Shown here: positions 52,237-61,706 of the stretch, piece by piece
Position numbering within the stretch: the first letter of the stretch is position 1
Layout: each line of letters opens with the position of its first letter
From: an uncultured Verrucomicrobiae bacterium
Lineage (GTDB): Bacteria > Verrucomicrobiota > Verrucomicrobiia > Limisphaerales > UBA1096
Length of the DNA stretch: 64,000 nt
Reading direction: 5' to 3'
NCBI GenBank assembly: GCA_937770485.1
Contig: CALJHX010000013.1
Coordinates: 16,389 to 80,388, forward strand
The notes under the pieces: model-generated
Database searches by the model: none
Seen by the model: the letters and a program-made list of their open reading frames with translations, nothing else
What the model was told of the DNA's origin: nothing
Translations under genes and position numbers: made by a program

Positions 52237-52638
52237 ATGAAATCCCGCCCCAGGCCTGGCCTAGCCGCCGAATTTCGGTTCGTCGTTGACACCATACACA
52301 TCATCGACTTCGCCGTGAACGGCATGCCATCGGTCCTTTCGACCCCCTGGCTAATCTGGTTCATGGAGCACACCGCCCGCGAAGCTATGCTCCCCCATCT
52401 CGAACCGACCGAGAGCACCGTTGGTATCCTAGTTGATATAGAGCACCTCGCCCCTACCCCGCTTGGCCATGCAGTTAAATGCCGTGCCCAAGTGCTGAGT
52501 TCTGACGGTAGCCAGTTCCTGTTCAAGCTCGAGGCATTTGATGAACTGGAAAAGATCGCAAACGGGCTTCACAAGTTGAACGTCATCGACAAGGCTAGGT
52601 TCGCCAGGCGCGTCGCCGGCAAAACCAAACCGAAGTAA
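52237..52638 (+). CDS. FlK-like hotdog-fold thioesterase
   Basis: A small hotdog-fold protein (133 residues from ATG 52237; an upstream ATG at 52198 would add 13). Key segments are VLSTPWLIWFMEHTAREAML (the catalytic Thr/Glu region of fluoroacetyl-CoA thioesterase-like proteins), TVGILVDIEHLAPTPLGH (conserved His) and a final strand around FLFKLEAFDELEKIANG. It probably hydrolyses an acyl-CoA in the cytoplasm; the FlK fold does not imply fluoroacetate. It ends 9 bases before the ComM-like gene. Confidence 0.85.
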   Translation: MKSRPRPGLAAEFRFVVDTIHIIDFAVNGMPSVLSTPWLIWFMEHTAREAMLPHLEPTESTVGILVDIEHLAPTPLGHAVKCRAQVLSSDGSQFLFKLEAFDELEKIANGLHKLNVIDKARFARRVAGKTKPK

Positions 52639-52647
52639 ACCCAAGCC

Positions 52648-54174
52648 ATGTTAGCCAACATCCATTGTGCTGCCGTCCAGGGAATTGCTGCCCACGCGGT
52701 CGAGGTCGAGGTCAACGACGGCCACGGCGAGACACTCGTTGTTATCGTCGGCCTTCCTGACGCCGCTGTACGCGAGTCGCGCGACCGCGTTACCACCGCC
52801 CTCACAAACTCCGGCTTCAAGATGCCACTGGGCCGCATCACCATCAACCTCGCCCCGGCCGACATCCGCAAGGAAGGCCCCAGCTTCGACTTGGCCATCG
52901 GAGTCGGCATGCTCGCCGCCAGCGAGCAAATCGAGTCCACCCAACTCGAGCGCATCATGATGGTCGGCGAACTCGCGCTGACCGGTGCCGTGCGCCGTGT
53001 GAAAGGAGTACTGCCCATCGCCCTCAAGGCGAGAGAGATCGGCATGGATGGCATCATGGTGCCAAGCGACAACGCCGCTGAGGCCGCCGTCGTCGACGGA
53101 CTCAAAGTTTACCCCGTCGCGAATCTTCGCGAGGTCGCCGCATTTCTCGAGGGCCGCGAGACGATCGAACCCAAGCAGGTCGATCTCGCCGAGTTGTTCG
53201 CCGTGCAGGACATCGACGGCCCAGACTTCGCCGATGTCAAGGGACAGGAGTCGGTCAAGCGGGCGCTCGAGATCGCCGCCGCCGGCGGCCACAACGTGCT
53301 GATGATCGGCCCGCCCGGCACCGGCAAGTCAATGCTGGCCAAGCGACTCCCCGGCATCCTCCCGCCGCTCACTCTCGAGGAGGCGCTCGAAGTCACCCGC
53401 GTCCACAGCATCGTCGGCCAATTGCAACCCGGCCAAGCGCTGGTCACACAGCGGCCCTTCCGCAAGCCGCACCACACCGTCAGCGACGCCGGTTTGCTCG
53501 GCGGCAACATCAACCCGACACCGGGCGAAATTTCGCTGGCTCACAATGGCGTGCTGTTCCTCGACGAGCTGCCGGAGTTCAAGCGCAACGTGCTCGAGAC
53601 CCTCCGCCAACCGCTCGAGGAGGGTAACGTGACCATCTCGCGCGCCGCCGGATCGATGACTTTTCCTTCGGCGTTCATGCTCCTCGCAGCGATGAACCCG
53701 ACGCCGGACGGCAAGATGCCGGGCGAGTCGAGCAGTTCGCCGCGCGAGATCCAAAACTACCTCGGCCGGATCAGCGGCCCGTTGCTCGACCGGATCGACT
53801 TGCACGTCGAGGTGCCGCAGGTGAAATTTCAGGAAATCACAGCCAAGCGCGACGGAGAACCGTCGGCGAGCATTCGCGACCGCGTCATCGCCTCACGACA
53901 GCTTCAGGAGCAGCGCTTCGACGGAAACGCCCGCGTCACCTGCAACGCCCGCATGGAGGCCCGGGACATCAAGCAATACTGTCAACTCGGCGACGAGCCG
54001 AAGAACCTGCTACGAATGGCGATGACCGAGTTGGACTTGAGCGCCCGGGCGTACGACCGAATCTTGAAAGTCAGCCGCACCATCGCCGACCTCGCTGCCG
54101 CGGACAGCATCAACTCGGAACACATCTCCGAGACCCTCCAATACCGAACCCTCGACCGCCAACTCTGGGGCTAG
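52648..54174 (+). CDS. comM: YifB/ComM family Mg-chelatase-like AAA+ ATPase
   Basis: A 508-residue cytoplasmic ATPase. The N-terminal ChlI-like domain (1-180) starts MLANIHCAAVQGIAAHAVEV and contains VIVGLPDAAVRESRDRV and INLAPADIRKEGPSFDLAIG. The AAA+ core has Walker A GPPGTGKSMLAKRLPGI, FRKPHHTVSDAGLLGG, Walker B GVLFLDELPEF and sensor segments around LLAAMNPTPDG. A C-terminal Mg-chelatase helical domain ends LQYRTLDRQLWG. In Vibrio, ComM is a hexameric helicase that promotes branch migration during natural transformation. Its presence, with comF at 1.2 kb, is compatible with competence but not proof of it. Confidence 0.93.
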   Translation: MLANIHCAAVQGIAAHAVEVEVNDGHGETLVVIVGLPDAAVRESRDRVTTALTNSGFKMPLGRITINLAPADIRKEGPSFDLAIGVGMLAASEQIESTQLERIMMVGELALTGAVRRVKGVLPIALKAREIGMDGIMVPSDNAAEAAVVDGLKVYPVANLREVAAFLEGRETIEPKQVDLAELFAVQDIDGPDFADVKGQESVKRALEIAAAGGHNVLMIGPPGTGKSMLAKRLPGILPPLTLEEALEVTRVHSIVGQLQPGQALVTQRPFRKPHHTVSDAGLLGGNINPTPGEISLAHNGVLFLDELPEFKRNVLETLRQPLEEGNVTISRAAGSMTFPSAFMLLAAMNPTPDGKMPGESSSSPREIQNYLGRISGPLLDRIDLHVEVPQVKFQEITAKRDGEPSASIRDRVIASRQLQEQRFDGNARVTCNARMEARDIKQYCQLGDEPKNLLRMAMTELDLSARAYDRILKVSRTIADLAAADSINSEHISETLQYRTLDRQLWG

Positions 54175-54187
54175 CAAGGAAAGTAGA

Positions 54188-54253
54188 TTAACCACGAAGA
54201 ACTCGAAGTTCACGAAGAATCAAATCCCATCTCTTCGTGCCCTTCATGGTTAA
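54188..54253. repeat. Dispersed CCACGAAGAAC-type inverted repeat
   Basis: TTAACCACGAAG at 54188-54199 pairs with CTTCATGGTTAA at the right end with one wobble. Inside are further CACGAAG/CTTCGTG copies. Similar elements occur in part near 34434 and 39339. Such sequences are scattered between genes of many soil and aquatic bacteria. It lies between the convergent comM and DUF1501 genes. Confidence 0.5.
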
Positions 54254-54290
54254 AAAACTGAGCACCGAGAACTGAGCACCAAAACTGATC

Positions 54291-55724
54291 TTAGGCGATG
54301 AGGTCGTGGATGACTTTGCCGTGGACGTCGGTCAGGCGGAAGTCGCGGCCGGCCTGGCGGAAGGTGAATTTTTCATGGTCGAACCCCAGCATCGCCAGCA
54401 TCGTGGCATGCAGGTCGTGCACGTGCATGCGGTTTACCTCCGCGCGGAAACCAAACTCATCCGTCGCGCCGTAAACGCTCCCGCCCTTCGCGCCGCCGCC
54501 GGCCATCCACATGGTGAAGCCGTGGTGGTTGTGATCGCGGCCGTTGATCTTGCCGGCATTCGCACCGGGAGTCGGCAACTCGACGGTCGGCGTCCGGCCA
54601 AACTCCCCGCCCCAAAGCACTAGCGTCTCGTCGAGCAATCCGCGCTGCTTGAGATCTTTTAGCAGTGCACCGATCCCTTGATCGCACTGCTTGGCCAAGC
54701 GGCGATGGTTCACCTCGATGTCGTCGTGGTTGTCCCACGGCTGGCCGGAGCCGTGCCATACCTGCACAAAACGCACGCCGCGCTCAACCAAGCGCCGAGC
54801 GATAAGCAACTGCCTCGCCTGCGTCCCCTTGCCGTACAACTCACGGATGTGCTTCGGCTCGCGGCCGACGTCGAACGCATCGGTCGCCTCCATCTGCATT
54901 CGATACGCCAACTCGAACGACTGGATGCGAGCCTCGAGCTGCGCGTCCTTTTGCCGCCTATCCGCGTGCCGGCGGTTGAGCGTCTGGATGAAATCGAGTT
55001 GCCGCCGCTGCTCGGTGAGCGACAGTTCACGATTCTTGATGTGCTCTATCAGTTTGTCGACCGCCGTGTGTCGCGTGTCAATGTGCGTGCCCTGGTAAAT
55101 GCCGGGGAGAAAACCAGATTGCCAGTTTTGCGACTCCTGAATCGGGTAGCCGCCGGGACACATCACTATGAAGCCGGGCAGATTCTGGTTCTCGCTGCCG
55201 AGCCCGTACGTCACCCACGAGCCCACGCTTGGCCGGATGAGTCGCGCCTCGCCACAGTTCATTAGCATCAGCGAGGGCTCGTGGTTGGGCACGTCAGCGT
55301 GCATCGAGCGGATCACCGCAATGTCGTCCGCACATTTCGCCGTATGCGGGAAAATCTCGCTGATCTCTGTGCCGCTCTGGCCGTGCCGCTTGAATTTGTA
55401 CGGGCTCGGAAACGCCGCGCCCGTTTTGCGCTCCGTCCGCAGATTACTCATCGGGAGCAGTTTGCCAGCGTGTTTTTGCAGCGACGGCTTTGGGTCGAAC
55501 GTATCGACATGCGACGGCCCTCCGTTGAGAAAAATGTGGATGACCCGCTTTGCCTTGGGCGTGAAATGCGCAACCTTGACCGAGAGCGACGACGAGGCCG
55601 CCGCGCTGGCGGCGTTGGGCAGCATCGAGCCAAGAGCCAAGCCGCCCATGCCAATGCCGCAGCGAGAAAGGAACTCGCGCCGCGTAAAAAAATGATCACT
55701 CAAGCTTGGCCCGTGATGCTGCAT
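54291..55724 (-). CDS. DUF1501 exported protein (orphan)
   Basis: A 477-residue alkaline-phosphatase-superfamily-like protein of family DUF1501. The Tat-type signal is FTRREFLSRCGIGMGGLALG. Family segments are KRVIHIFLNGGPSHVDTFDP, IAVIRSMHADVPNHEPSLML, GVRFVQVWHGSGQPWDNHDD, ETLVLWGGEFGRTPTVELP, INGRDHNHHGFTMWMAGGG and, near the end, MLGFDHEKFTFRQAGRDFRL. These proteins normally pair with DUF1549/DUF1553 cytochromes; here no partner is adjacent, unlike the copy at 57.9 kb. It is convergent with comM, and a TTGGCCAA site lies just upstream (55782). Confidence 0.92.
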   Translation of the reverse strand: MQHHGPSLSDHFFTRREFLSRCGIGMGGLALGSMLPNAASAAASSSLSVKVAHFTPKAKRVIHIFLNGGPSHVDTFDPKPSLQKHAGKLLPMSNLRTERKTGAAFPSPYKFKRHGQSGTEISEIFPHTAKCADDIAVIRSMHADVPNHEPSLMLMNCGEARLIRPSVGSWVTYGLGSENQNLPGFIVMCPGGYPIQESQNWQSGFLPGIYQGTHIDTRHTAVDKLIEHIKNRELSLTEQRRQLDFIQTLNRRHADRRQKDAQLEARIQSFELAYRMQMEATDAFDVGREPKHIRELYGKGTQARQLLIARRLVERGVRFVQVWHGSGQPWDNHDDIEVNHRRLAKQCDQGIGALLKDLKQRGLLDETLVLWGGEFGRTPTVELPTPGANAGKINGRDHNHHGFTMWMAGGGAKGGSVYGATDEFGFRAEVNRMHVHDLHATMLAMLGFDHEKFTFRQAGRDFRLTDVHGKVIHDLIA

Positions 55725-55817
55725 CGCCTTATCGCTACGCCGAAAGTTACCGCTCTATTCAGAAGTTTGCAACAGCCTCGCTTGGCCAATCGCTCCGGCA
55801 CGGACGACCGACCAGCC

Positions 55818-56981
55818 TCAAAACTCCCAGTCGATCCCGGCGGTGTAGATGCGATAACGGTATTCGTCCTGCGGGACATTGGAGTTGATGCTCTCCTGCT
55901 CGAAACCAAGCTGGAACGTCAAGTGATCGTTGTACTCGTAACCGACCGAGACGTCCCACGACAGATCCGCGCGCTGGCGGAGGTTGAAAAAATCGTCTGA
56001 ACGCTGGAGGTCGTACTCGTAAGTAGCCTTGCCCACAGTTGCCGAGACACTCCACGACTCGCCGCGATAGCGCCAATTGTGTGAAATGCGTTCGCGACGA
56101 TAATCAAAATACCCGGAACCGCTGTCCTCGTTCTCGAGAATTGAGAAGCGCGTGCGCATGCGGAGTCGCCGGCTGCTGTTCCAGTAGTGTGCCCACTCGA
56201 CGCCTCGCTCCGGGCGGTCGTAGCTGAGATCGGTATCCGGCATGTAAAAACCAATCTCATCCCGCTGGCTGCGCGTGTCGTAACCGCGACGCAACGTCTC
56301 CACGTAAAGAAGCAGCTCGGACTGAAACCCGTAGTCCACCCCGAGCGATATTCGGCCGCCAATTTCCAAATGGTCATCCAGCGGCTCGGCGAAATATTGG
56401 CGGGTGACTTCCGCCTTGGCCTCAACCCACAGGTTCGCCGGCAGACTACGGCGTAGCCCCGGTTCAAAGCTGATTTGTTTCCCGACCACCTGCACCGTCC
56501 CAATGTCGTCCTCGGTCAACGACGCGTCAAATATTTCGTCGATGTAAATGACACGGATGTCGGTCTTGAATTGCCAATGCTCCGACAGTCTTTTTTCGAG
56601 ACTGACATTAAGTAGGCCGGTCTGTTCCGAATCCACGCTCTCGGCGTCGAGATAGCTGCGCTCATCCAACGCGCCGAACACAGTGACCTCCATCCCGTCT
56701 TCGGCGAGCGGAATTCGGATGGCCATAAAGTCGAAACCGATTGAGGTAAAGGGGCTCGATTCCTCGGCGAAGGCCGACAGGATGACGTTCTCCTTGTAGC
56801 CGCCGCCAAGCCGCAGGTCGGCGCTGTAATCCCACACAGAAAGCTCCTCCATCAACTCCTTCTCGATGGCGGCAATCTCCTTGTCGTAATCCGAAAACTC
56901 CAGATCGGCATCCTGCGCAACGGCACTAGGCCAAACACACAACATCCCCAAAAATAAAAACCGCAGTAGAAAACTACCCAT
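55818..56981 (-). CDS. Predicted outer-membrane beta-barrel protein
   Basis: About 387 residues from M9 (56981; an earlier ATG at 57005 is possible). The signal peptide MGSFLLRFLFLGMLCVWPSA is followed by a short acidic coiled segment (EFSDYDKEIAAIEKELMEEL) and then alternating amphipathic strands (YSADLRLGGGYKENVILSAF, WQFKTDIRVIYIDEIFD, HLTFQLGFEQESINSN). The last strand ends in an aromatic residue (IYTAGIDWEF), the usual sorting signal for Omp insertion. It resembles the porin-like barrels of planctomycetes and verrucomicrobia but no family is certain. It follows the GDPD gene by about 57 bases and probably belongs to the same transcript. TTGGCCAA is at 57009. Confidence 0.75.
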   Translation of the reverse strand: MGSFLLRFLFLGMLCVWPSAVAQDADLEFSDYDKEIAAIEKELMEELSVWDYSADLRLGGGYKENVILSAFAEESSPFTSIGFDFMAIRIPLAEDGMEVTVFGALDERSYLDAESVDSEQTGLLNVSLEKRLSEHWQFKTDIRVIYIDEIFDASLTEDDIGTVQVVGKQISFEPGLRRSLPANLWVEAKAEVTRQYFAEPLDDHLEIGGRISLGVDYGFQSELLLYVETLRRGYDTRSQRDEIGFYMPDTDLSYDRPERGVEWAHYWNSSRRLRMRTRFSILENEDSGSGYFDYRRERISHNWRYRGESWSVSATVGKATYEYDLQRSDDFFNLRQRADLSWDVSVGYEYNDHLTFQLGFEQESINSNVPQDEYRYRIYTAGIDWEF

Positions 56982-57037
56982 CCTCAATTGGCTAAGTACG
57001 CACAACGCTTGGCCAAGGTTACCAACTAAAAACCAGG

Positions 57038-57856
57038 TTACTTGCTGAGTTCACGACGCAGCCAGGCTGGCCGGTCGGTGGTGATGCCGTTAATGCCGAG
57101 CTTGGCCAGGCGACTGGCCACGGCCGGCGAGTTCACTGTCCACGTGAACAACTCCAGCCCGGCGGACTTCACCTTGTCGAGAAACGCCCTGTCTTCAAGC
57201 CCCTTGTAGCTGACATTAATGCCCTCAAGCTTGGCTGCCTTGGCCAGGTCGATCAACTTCTCCGCGCTGGGCGTTTGCTCGCCGGTTTCTTCGTCCACCT
57301 TAAAACTGGAAAGGTAAAAGCACTCGATCTTTGGCAGCCTGGCCTTGGCCTGCTTCACCACTTCGTAGTCGAAAGAAATCACCACCAACTGTTTCGGCTT
57401 CTTGCCGGAACGCTTAAACGCCTTGGCCAAGTCGGGGACAATCTCCGGCCCACACTTCACCTCAACGAACAGCCGACGCCCCTCCGGGATGGTCGCCAGC
57501 ACATCGGCGAGTTTTGGGATGCGCACGCCCTTCCACTTGTCGCCCTTCCATGCGCCAACGTCGAGTTGCTGCAACTCGGCCAGCGTCTGGTCGACAACCT
57601 TGCGATCCACTCCCGCGAGCTTCTTGGTGGTGCCGTCGTGATGCACCACGATGTAACCGTCCTTGGACAGGTATACATCAATCTCGACGGCGTCGGCGCC
57701 CTGCTCCCAGCCGAGTTTAACCGCCTCGAGCGTGTTCTCCGGGGCATCGTACGACGCGCCCCGATGGGCAATAATCTCGACGTCCACCGCCACTACATAT
57801 TGGCAAGTCATCAGGGCGCAAGCCATCGCCGCTTTTGTTAGAAAGAATTTCATCAA
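57038..57856 (-). CDS. Exported glycerophosphodiester phosphodiesterase
   Basis: A 272-residue enzyme that cleaves glycerophosphodiesters to glycerol-3-phosphate and an alcohol. A signal peptide (MMKFFLTKAAMACALMTCQY) points to the periplasm. The GDPD barrel has VEIIAHRGASYDAPENTLEA (catalytic His, Arg, Glu), DAVEIDVYLSKDGYIVVHHD (metal site and second His), VDRKVVDQTLAELQQLDVG, LFVEVKCGPE and LELFTWTVNSP. It starts 9 bases after the DUF1501 gene, suggesting cotranscription with the DUF1549/1553-DUF1501 pair, which would give that surface pair a phospholipid-headgroup context. The family also includes sugar-diester enzymes, so substrate is not settled. Confidence 0.92.
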   Translation of the reverse strand: MMKFFLTKAAMACALMTCQYVVAVDVEIIAHRGASYDAPENTLEAVKLGWEQGADAVEIDVYLSKDGYIVVHHDGTTKKLAGVDRKVVDQTLAELQQLDVGAWKGDKWKGVRIPKLADVLATIPEGRRLFVEVKCGPEIVPDLAKAFKRSGKKPKQLVVISFDYEVVKQAKARLPKIECFYLSSFKVDEETGEQTPSAEKLIDLAKAAKLEGINVSYKGLEDRAFLDKVKSAGLELFTWTVNSPAVASRLAKLGINGITTDRPAWLRRELSK

Positions 57857-57865
57857 ATAAGATAT

Positions 57866-59311
57866 TTAAGCCAAAATACCCTTCACGACTTCACCATGAA
57901 CATCGGTCAGGCGGAAGTGACGGCCCTGAACTTTATAGGTCAACTGTTCGTGGTTCAAGCCAAGCAGATGCAGGATGGTTGCGTTCAGGTCGTGAATGTG
58001 AACCGGGTTCTCGACCGGTAGATATCCGAGTTCATCCGTCCGGCCATGACTGATGCCGCCCTTCACTCCGCCGCCTGCAAAAATCATCGAGTACGCTTCC
58101 TTGTGATGGTCCCGCCCCACGTTGTTCGCAGCGCCCCCGTTGCTTTTGCCCTGCAACATCGGCGTACGGCCAAACTCAGCACCAATCACGATCAGTGTTT
58201 CATCCAACAATCCGCGCTCTCTCAAGTCACCGATCAGCGCTGCCACCGGCCGATCCAACTGTCGCGCTTTTTTTGGGATACTAGCAAAAATACCGCTATG
58301 GTGATCCCATCCTTGGTCAAACAATTGCACAAAACGCACGCCCTTCTCGACCAGTCTCCTCGCCAGCAGGCAGTTGTTCGCCAGACTCGTTGCGCCCAGT
58401 TTAGCACCGTAAGCCTCTAATGTCGCAGAGCTTTCCCTCTTAATTTCCATCAGCCCTGGCACACTGCTTTGCATGCGGTACGCCAATTCATACTGTGCGA
58501 TACGGGTGGCAATCTCCGGGTCGCCTACGTCTGCCAGAGCAGTCTTGTTGAGGAAATTAATCCCATCGACGATGTCTCGCCTGCCCTGCGGCGTGATCCC
58601 TTTTGGGTTGGACAAAAACAAGACCGGTTCGCCTTGGCTCCGGAACTCGACGCCCTGGTGCAGTGTCGGCAGGAAACCGCTCCCCCACAGGCTATTGCCT
58701 GCGCCGGCCACGCTGCCGGTGATCATCACGACGTAGCCTGGCAGATCGCGGTTCCCCGAGCCCAAGCCATAGCTCACCCAGGAGCCAATTCCCGGCCGGC
58801 CGAACCGCTCGAAGCCTGTATGCAAAAACAACTGTGCCGGCGCGTGGTTGAACTGCTCCGTTCGCACCGTTTTCACAATCGCTAACTCATCGGCGACGGA
58901 GCCCAAGTGAGGCAGGTGCTCCGACAACTCCAGGCCACCCTGTCCGTGGCGATGAAAATTAAATCGCGTGCCCAGCAACATTGGGTGCTCACGGATGAAC
59001 GCCAACTGTTTACCTTTGAACATGTCATCCGGACACTTCTGGCCGCTGCGCTTCACCAATTCCGGCTTGTAATCGAACAACTCCAGGTGCGACGGTCCGC
59101 CGACCAGGTGAATGTAAATAACGTTCTTCGCTCGGGGTACAAAGTGAGGTTGCCCCGGAATCAGCGGATCGCCATGCCCTCCGACAGTCGAGGCAGCGAA
59201 CAACTGGTCATTGAGCACCGAGGCCAAGCCAAGCGCACCGATCCCGGCGCCGGTGTGCTTAAGAAACTCCCGGCGGGACTCGGTCAGGTAGTGCTGATGC
59301 AGAGAGGTCAT
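57866..59311 (-). CDS. DUF1501 exported protein paired with DUF1549/DUF1553
   Basis: A 481-residue DUF1501 protein. The Tat-like signal [20 protein letters not shown] is followed by [100 protein letters not shown], and the C-terminal [20 protein letters not shown]. Metal-ligand-like Asp/His residues of the alkaline-phosphatase fold are in place. It starts only 3 bases after the DUF1549/DUF1553 gene, the classic pair in this phylum. Believed to be periplasmic or surface; the reaction is unproven. Confidence 0.93.
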   Translation of the reverse strand: MTSLHQHYLTESRREFLKHTGAGIGALGLASVLNDQLFAASTVGGHGDPLIPGQPHFVPRAKNVIYIHLVGGPSHLELFDYKPELVKRSGQKCPDDMFKGKQLAFIREHPMLLGTRFNFHRHGQGGLELSEHLPHLGSVADELAIVKTVRTEQFNHAPAQLFLHTGFERFGRPGIGSWVSYGLGSGNRDLPGYVVMITGSVAGAGNSLWGSGFLPTLHQGVEFRSQGEPVLFLSNPKGITPQGRRDIVDGINFLNKTALADVGDPEIATRIAQYELAYRMQSSVPGLMEIKRESSATLEAYGAKLGATSLANNCLLARRLVEKGVRFVQLFDQGWDHHSGIFASIPKKARQLDRPVAALIGDLRERGLLDETLIVIGAEFGRTPMLQGKSNGGAANNVGRDHHKEAYSMIFAGGGVKGGISHGRTDELGYLPVENPVHIHDLNATILHLLGLNHEQLTYKVQGRHFRLTDVHGEVVKGILA

Positions 59312-59314
59312 CGG

Positions 59315-61408
59315 TTAGCCCTTGGTAATCGCCTCGTCCAGGTTCAGGAGGACGTTGGCCAAAGCGAACCACTTTGCCAAGTTCCCTGCCTCGACGCCGG
59401 CCGGCATCCTCCAGTTCCTCACACTCGAGACGAGTTGATGGGCCGCTTTCGGATTGGCGGCAAGCGCCGCTTCGCGCTTGGCCAAGAGTTGATTCAAATA
59501 AGCAACTTCCACCGGCCTGGGCGGCCGTGTAAGCGCCACGCGGAACGCAAAGTCGATTCGCTGCTCGTCGTTGGTCAAGCCCGGTTCGGCGAGGATGCGA
59601 CCCGCAAACGCCATCGCCATCTCTACGTAGGCCTCGTCGTTCAACAACGTCAGCGCCTGTAGCGGCGTGTTGGTGCGCGGCCGGGCCACGACGCAGGCAC
59701 CTCGATCCGGCGCGTCGAAATTGACGAAGCTGGCGTACGGAGCGCCGCGCCGCCAAACCACGTACACCCCGCGCCGAAAACGGTTTTCGTCCTTGGCGGC
59801 GACGAACTTCGGCGCGTTGCGGCCGACATGCCTCCAAATGCCATTTGGCTGCGGCGGATAAATCGGCGGCCCGTGCATCCGGTGCGCCAGTAGACCACTC
59901 ACCGCCAGGGCCGAATCACGAATCATCTCCGCACTCATTCGCACCCGAGGGGCGCGCGCGAAGTAACGGTTGGCCGGATCTTGTTCCAGATGTTCACCGA
60001 TCACCCTGGACAACTGCCGATAGGTGCGACTCGTGACGATCAATCTATGAATATGCTTCATCGACCAACCACTCTCCACAAATTCAACCGCCAGCCAGTC
60101 GAGCAACCCTTGATGGGTCGGAGGCTCACCCTGGGCGCCAAAATCCTCCTGCGTCGCCACGATCCCACTCCCCATGAACGCGGCCCACCAGCGGTTCACC
60201 GTAACGCGGGACATCAGCGGATTGGCGGGAGCAACCAGCCACTTCGCAAAGCCCAGCCGATTCGGCGGGAGTCTTTTGTCATAGGCGTGCAGCACTGTCG
60301 GCGTGCCAACAGAAACTGAATCACCAAGCGTGAGGTAGTTACCTCGCAACATTATTTTCGTATCACGCGGGTCACTTATTTCCTTCATCACCAGGGTAGA
60401 GGCCGGCTTGATCGCCTCTTTCTCTTTTCTGAGTTTAGAGATCTCCCTCTTCAACGCTTCTCCCGACCTTTTCGATGCTTGGAATTCGTTAATCTTCTCC
60501 TGCAACTCAGCACGCCTTGCCTCCTGCCCCGGTGGCATTGGCAGGTTTATCGTTGGGCCGTAAAAATTCCAAGTCACCCCGTTGCCCTGCTGTTTCACCT
60601 CGAGCGGCGTGTTGTTGAAAAACGCAAACATCCGGTAGTAATCCATCATCGAGAACGGATCATACTTGTGATCATGACACTGCGCACACTCGAGCGTCAT
60701 GCCAAGAAACACCGTGCCGGTTGTGTTCACTCGATCGATCACCTGGTTAACACGGTTAGATTCAGGGTGCACGCCGGCCTCAACATTGCATGTCGGGGTT
60801 CGATGAAATCCGGTGGCAATCTTTTGGGAAATCGTCGCGTCAGGCAACAGGTCGCCAGCCAACTGCTCAATGGCAAACTGGTTGAAAGGCATCCCGGAAT
60901 TGAACGCATCAATAACCCAGTCGCGGTAAGCCCAACTATCGCGCAATTGGTCAGCCTGGAAGCCGTTCGAGTCGGCGTATCGCGCGAGGTCGAGCCAGCG
61001 CCGCGCCCATTTTTCACCGTACTGCGGGTTGGCCAACAGGCGATCGACCATTCGCCCGTACTCAAGGCGGGTAGGGTTGGCGAGAAAATCATCGACCTCG
61101 CCTGGTTGCGGCGGACGGCCAACCAGGTCGAGGAACACTCGGCGAGCCTGTTGCCCGGGCTTAGCCAAGGGCGACAGTGTCATCCTAAACTTGGCCAATC
61201 GATCGAGAATGAAGTGATCCACGGCGTTGGCTGCCTGTTCCGGCTCAGCCAAGCGCGGCAATTCCGGTCGACCGGGGCGCTGATAGGCCCAGTGGTCGTT
61301 CCCAACGACAACGTCCCAATGGCACAGGAATCCACCTACCAACAGAAGCGTGGCGGATCCGATAAACCGAACCGAACCGACAAGATTAACGAAATAAGAG
61401 GATGCCAC
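59315..61408 (-). CDS. DUF1549/DUF1553 (PSD1) exported protein
   Basis: A 697-residue exported protein with a signal segment (ATLLLVGGFLCHW). DUF1549 spans about residues 60-270 (RRVFLDLVGRPPQPGEVDDF, YGEKWARRWLDLARYADSNG, FLGMTLECAQCHDHKYDPFS with a heme-type CxxCH). A coiled-coil linker (KRSGEALKREISKLRKEKE) precedes DUF1553 (about 370-690: LPPNRLGFAKWLVAPANPLM, VTVNRWWAAFMGSGIV, PRTNTPLQALTLLNDEAYVE). The N-terminal PSCyt1 cytochrome domain seen in longer family members is absent. It starts the DUF1549/1553-DUF1501-GDPD-barrel run. The region between it and the next gene (61409-61706) contains the terminator of that gene. Confidence 0.92.
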   Translation of the reverse strand: MASSYFVNLVGSVRFIGSATLLLVGGFLCHWDVVVGNDHWAYQRPGRPELPRLAEPEQAANAVDHFILDRLAKFRMTLSPLAKPGQQARRVFLDLVGRPPQPGEVDDFLANPTRLEYGRMVDRLLANPQYGEKWARRWLDLARYADSNGFQADQLRDSWAYRDWVIDAFNSGMPFNQFAIEQLAGDLLPDATISQKIATGFHRTPTCNVEAGVHPESNRVNQVIDRVNTTGTVFLGMTLECAQCHDHKYDPFSMMDYYRMFAFFNNTPLEVKQQGNGVTWNFYGPTINLPMPPGQEARRAELQEKINEFQASKRSGEALKREISKLRKEKEAIKPASTLVMKEISDPRDTKIMLRGNYLTLGDSVSVGTPTVLHAYDKRLPPNRLGFAKWLVAPANPLMSRVTVNRWWAAFMGSGIVATQEDFGAQGEPPTHQGLLDWLAVEFVESGWSMKHIHRLIVTSRTYRQLSRVIGEHLEQDPANRYFARAPRVRMSAEMIRDSALAVSGLLAHRMHGPPIYPPQPNGIWRHVGRNAPKFVAAKDENRFRRGVYVVWRRGAPYASFVNFDAPDRGACVVARPRTNTPLQALTLLNDEAYVEMAMAFAGRILAEPGLTNDEQRIDFAFRVALTRPPRPVEVAYLNQLLAKREAALAANPKAAHQLVSSVRNWRMPAGVEAGNLAKWFALANVLLNLDEAITKG

Positions 61409-61493
61409 CTTGATGGCAAAAAACTATCGTTCCCATTCTGTTTTGCAAATGGAATCAGACGGAAACGAGAGATGATTAAAATCAGACTATCAG

Positions 61494-61543
61494 AAAAAAA
61501 GATTCCGGGGGGATCAGGTTGAAGAAACCTGCAACCCCCCCGG
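61494..61543 (-). terminator. Rho-independent terminator of the PQQ-propeller gene
   Basis: Reading leftward, an outer G/C stem (61505-61512 with about 61535-61543) encloses a second perfect stem CAGGTT/AACCTG, and the hairpin is followed, four bases on, by seven T (61494-61500). It lies 160 bases downstream of the 61707 stop and before the DUF1549 start, separating the two transcripts. Confidence 0.7.
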
Positions 61544-61706
61544 GGATAATTCAGAGCTAGCAATGTAAGGTTTAGTAGACACCCACGACAGCGCTTGCAG
61601 GCCCACGCCGTGCGGATTGCCGGGGAAACTAGAGATCACCCGACTTATGTCAACAATTTTTTTGTGAAAAATGAAGTTTTTTTGAGCTGTTATTTAGGGG
61701 AACGGC

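Noticed and set aside
1180..54174. comF and the comM-like gene read as evidence of natural competence
   Set aside because: Both are widespread in non-competent bacteria and no DNA-uptake machinery gene (comEA, comEC, dprA, pilQ) is in the window, so only compatibility is claimed.
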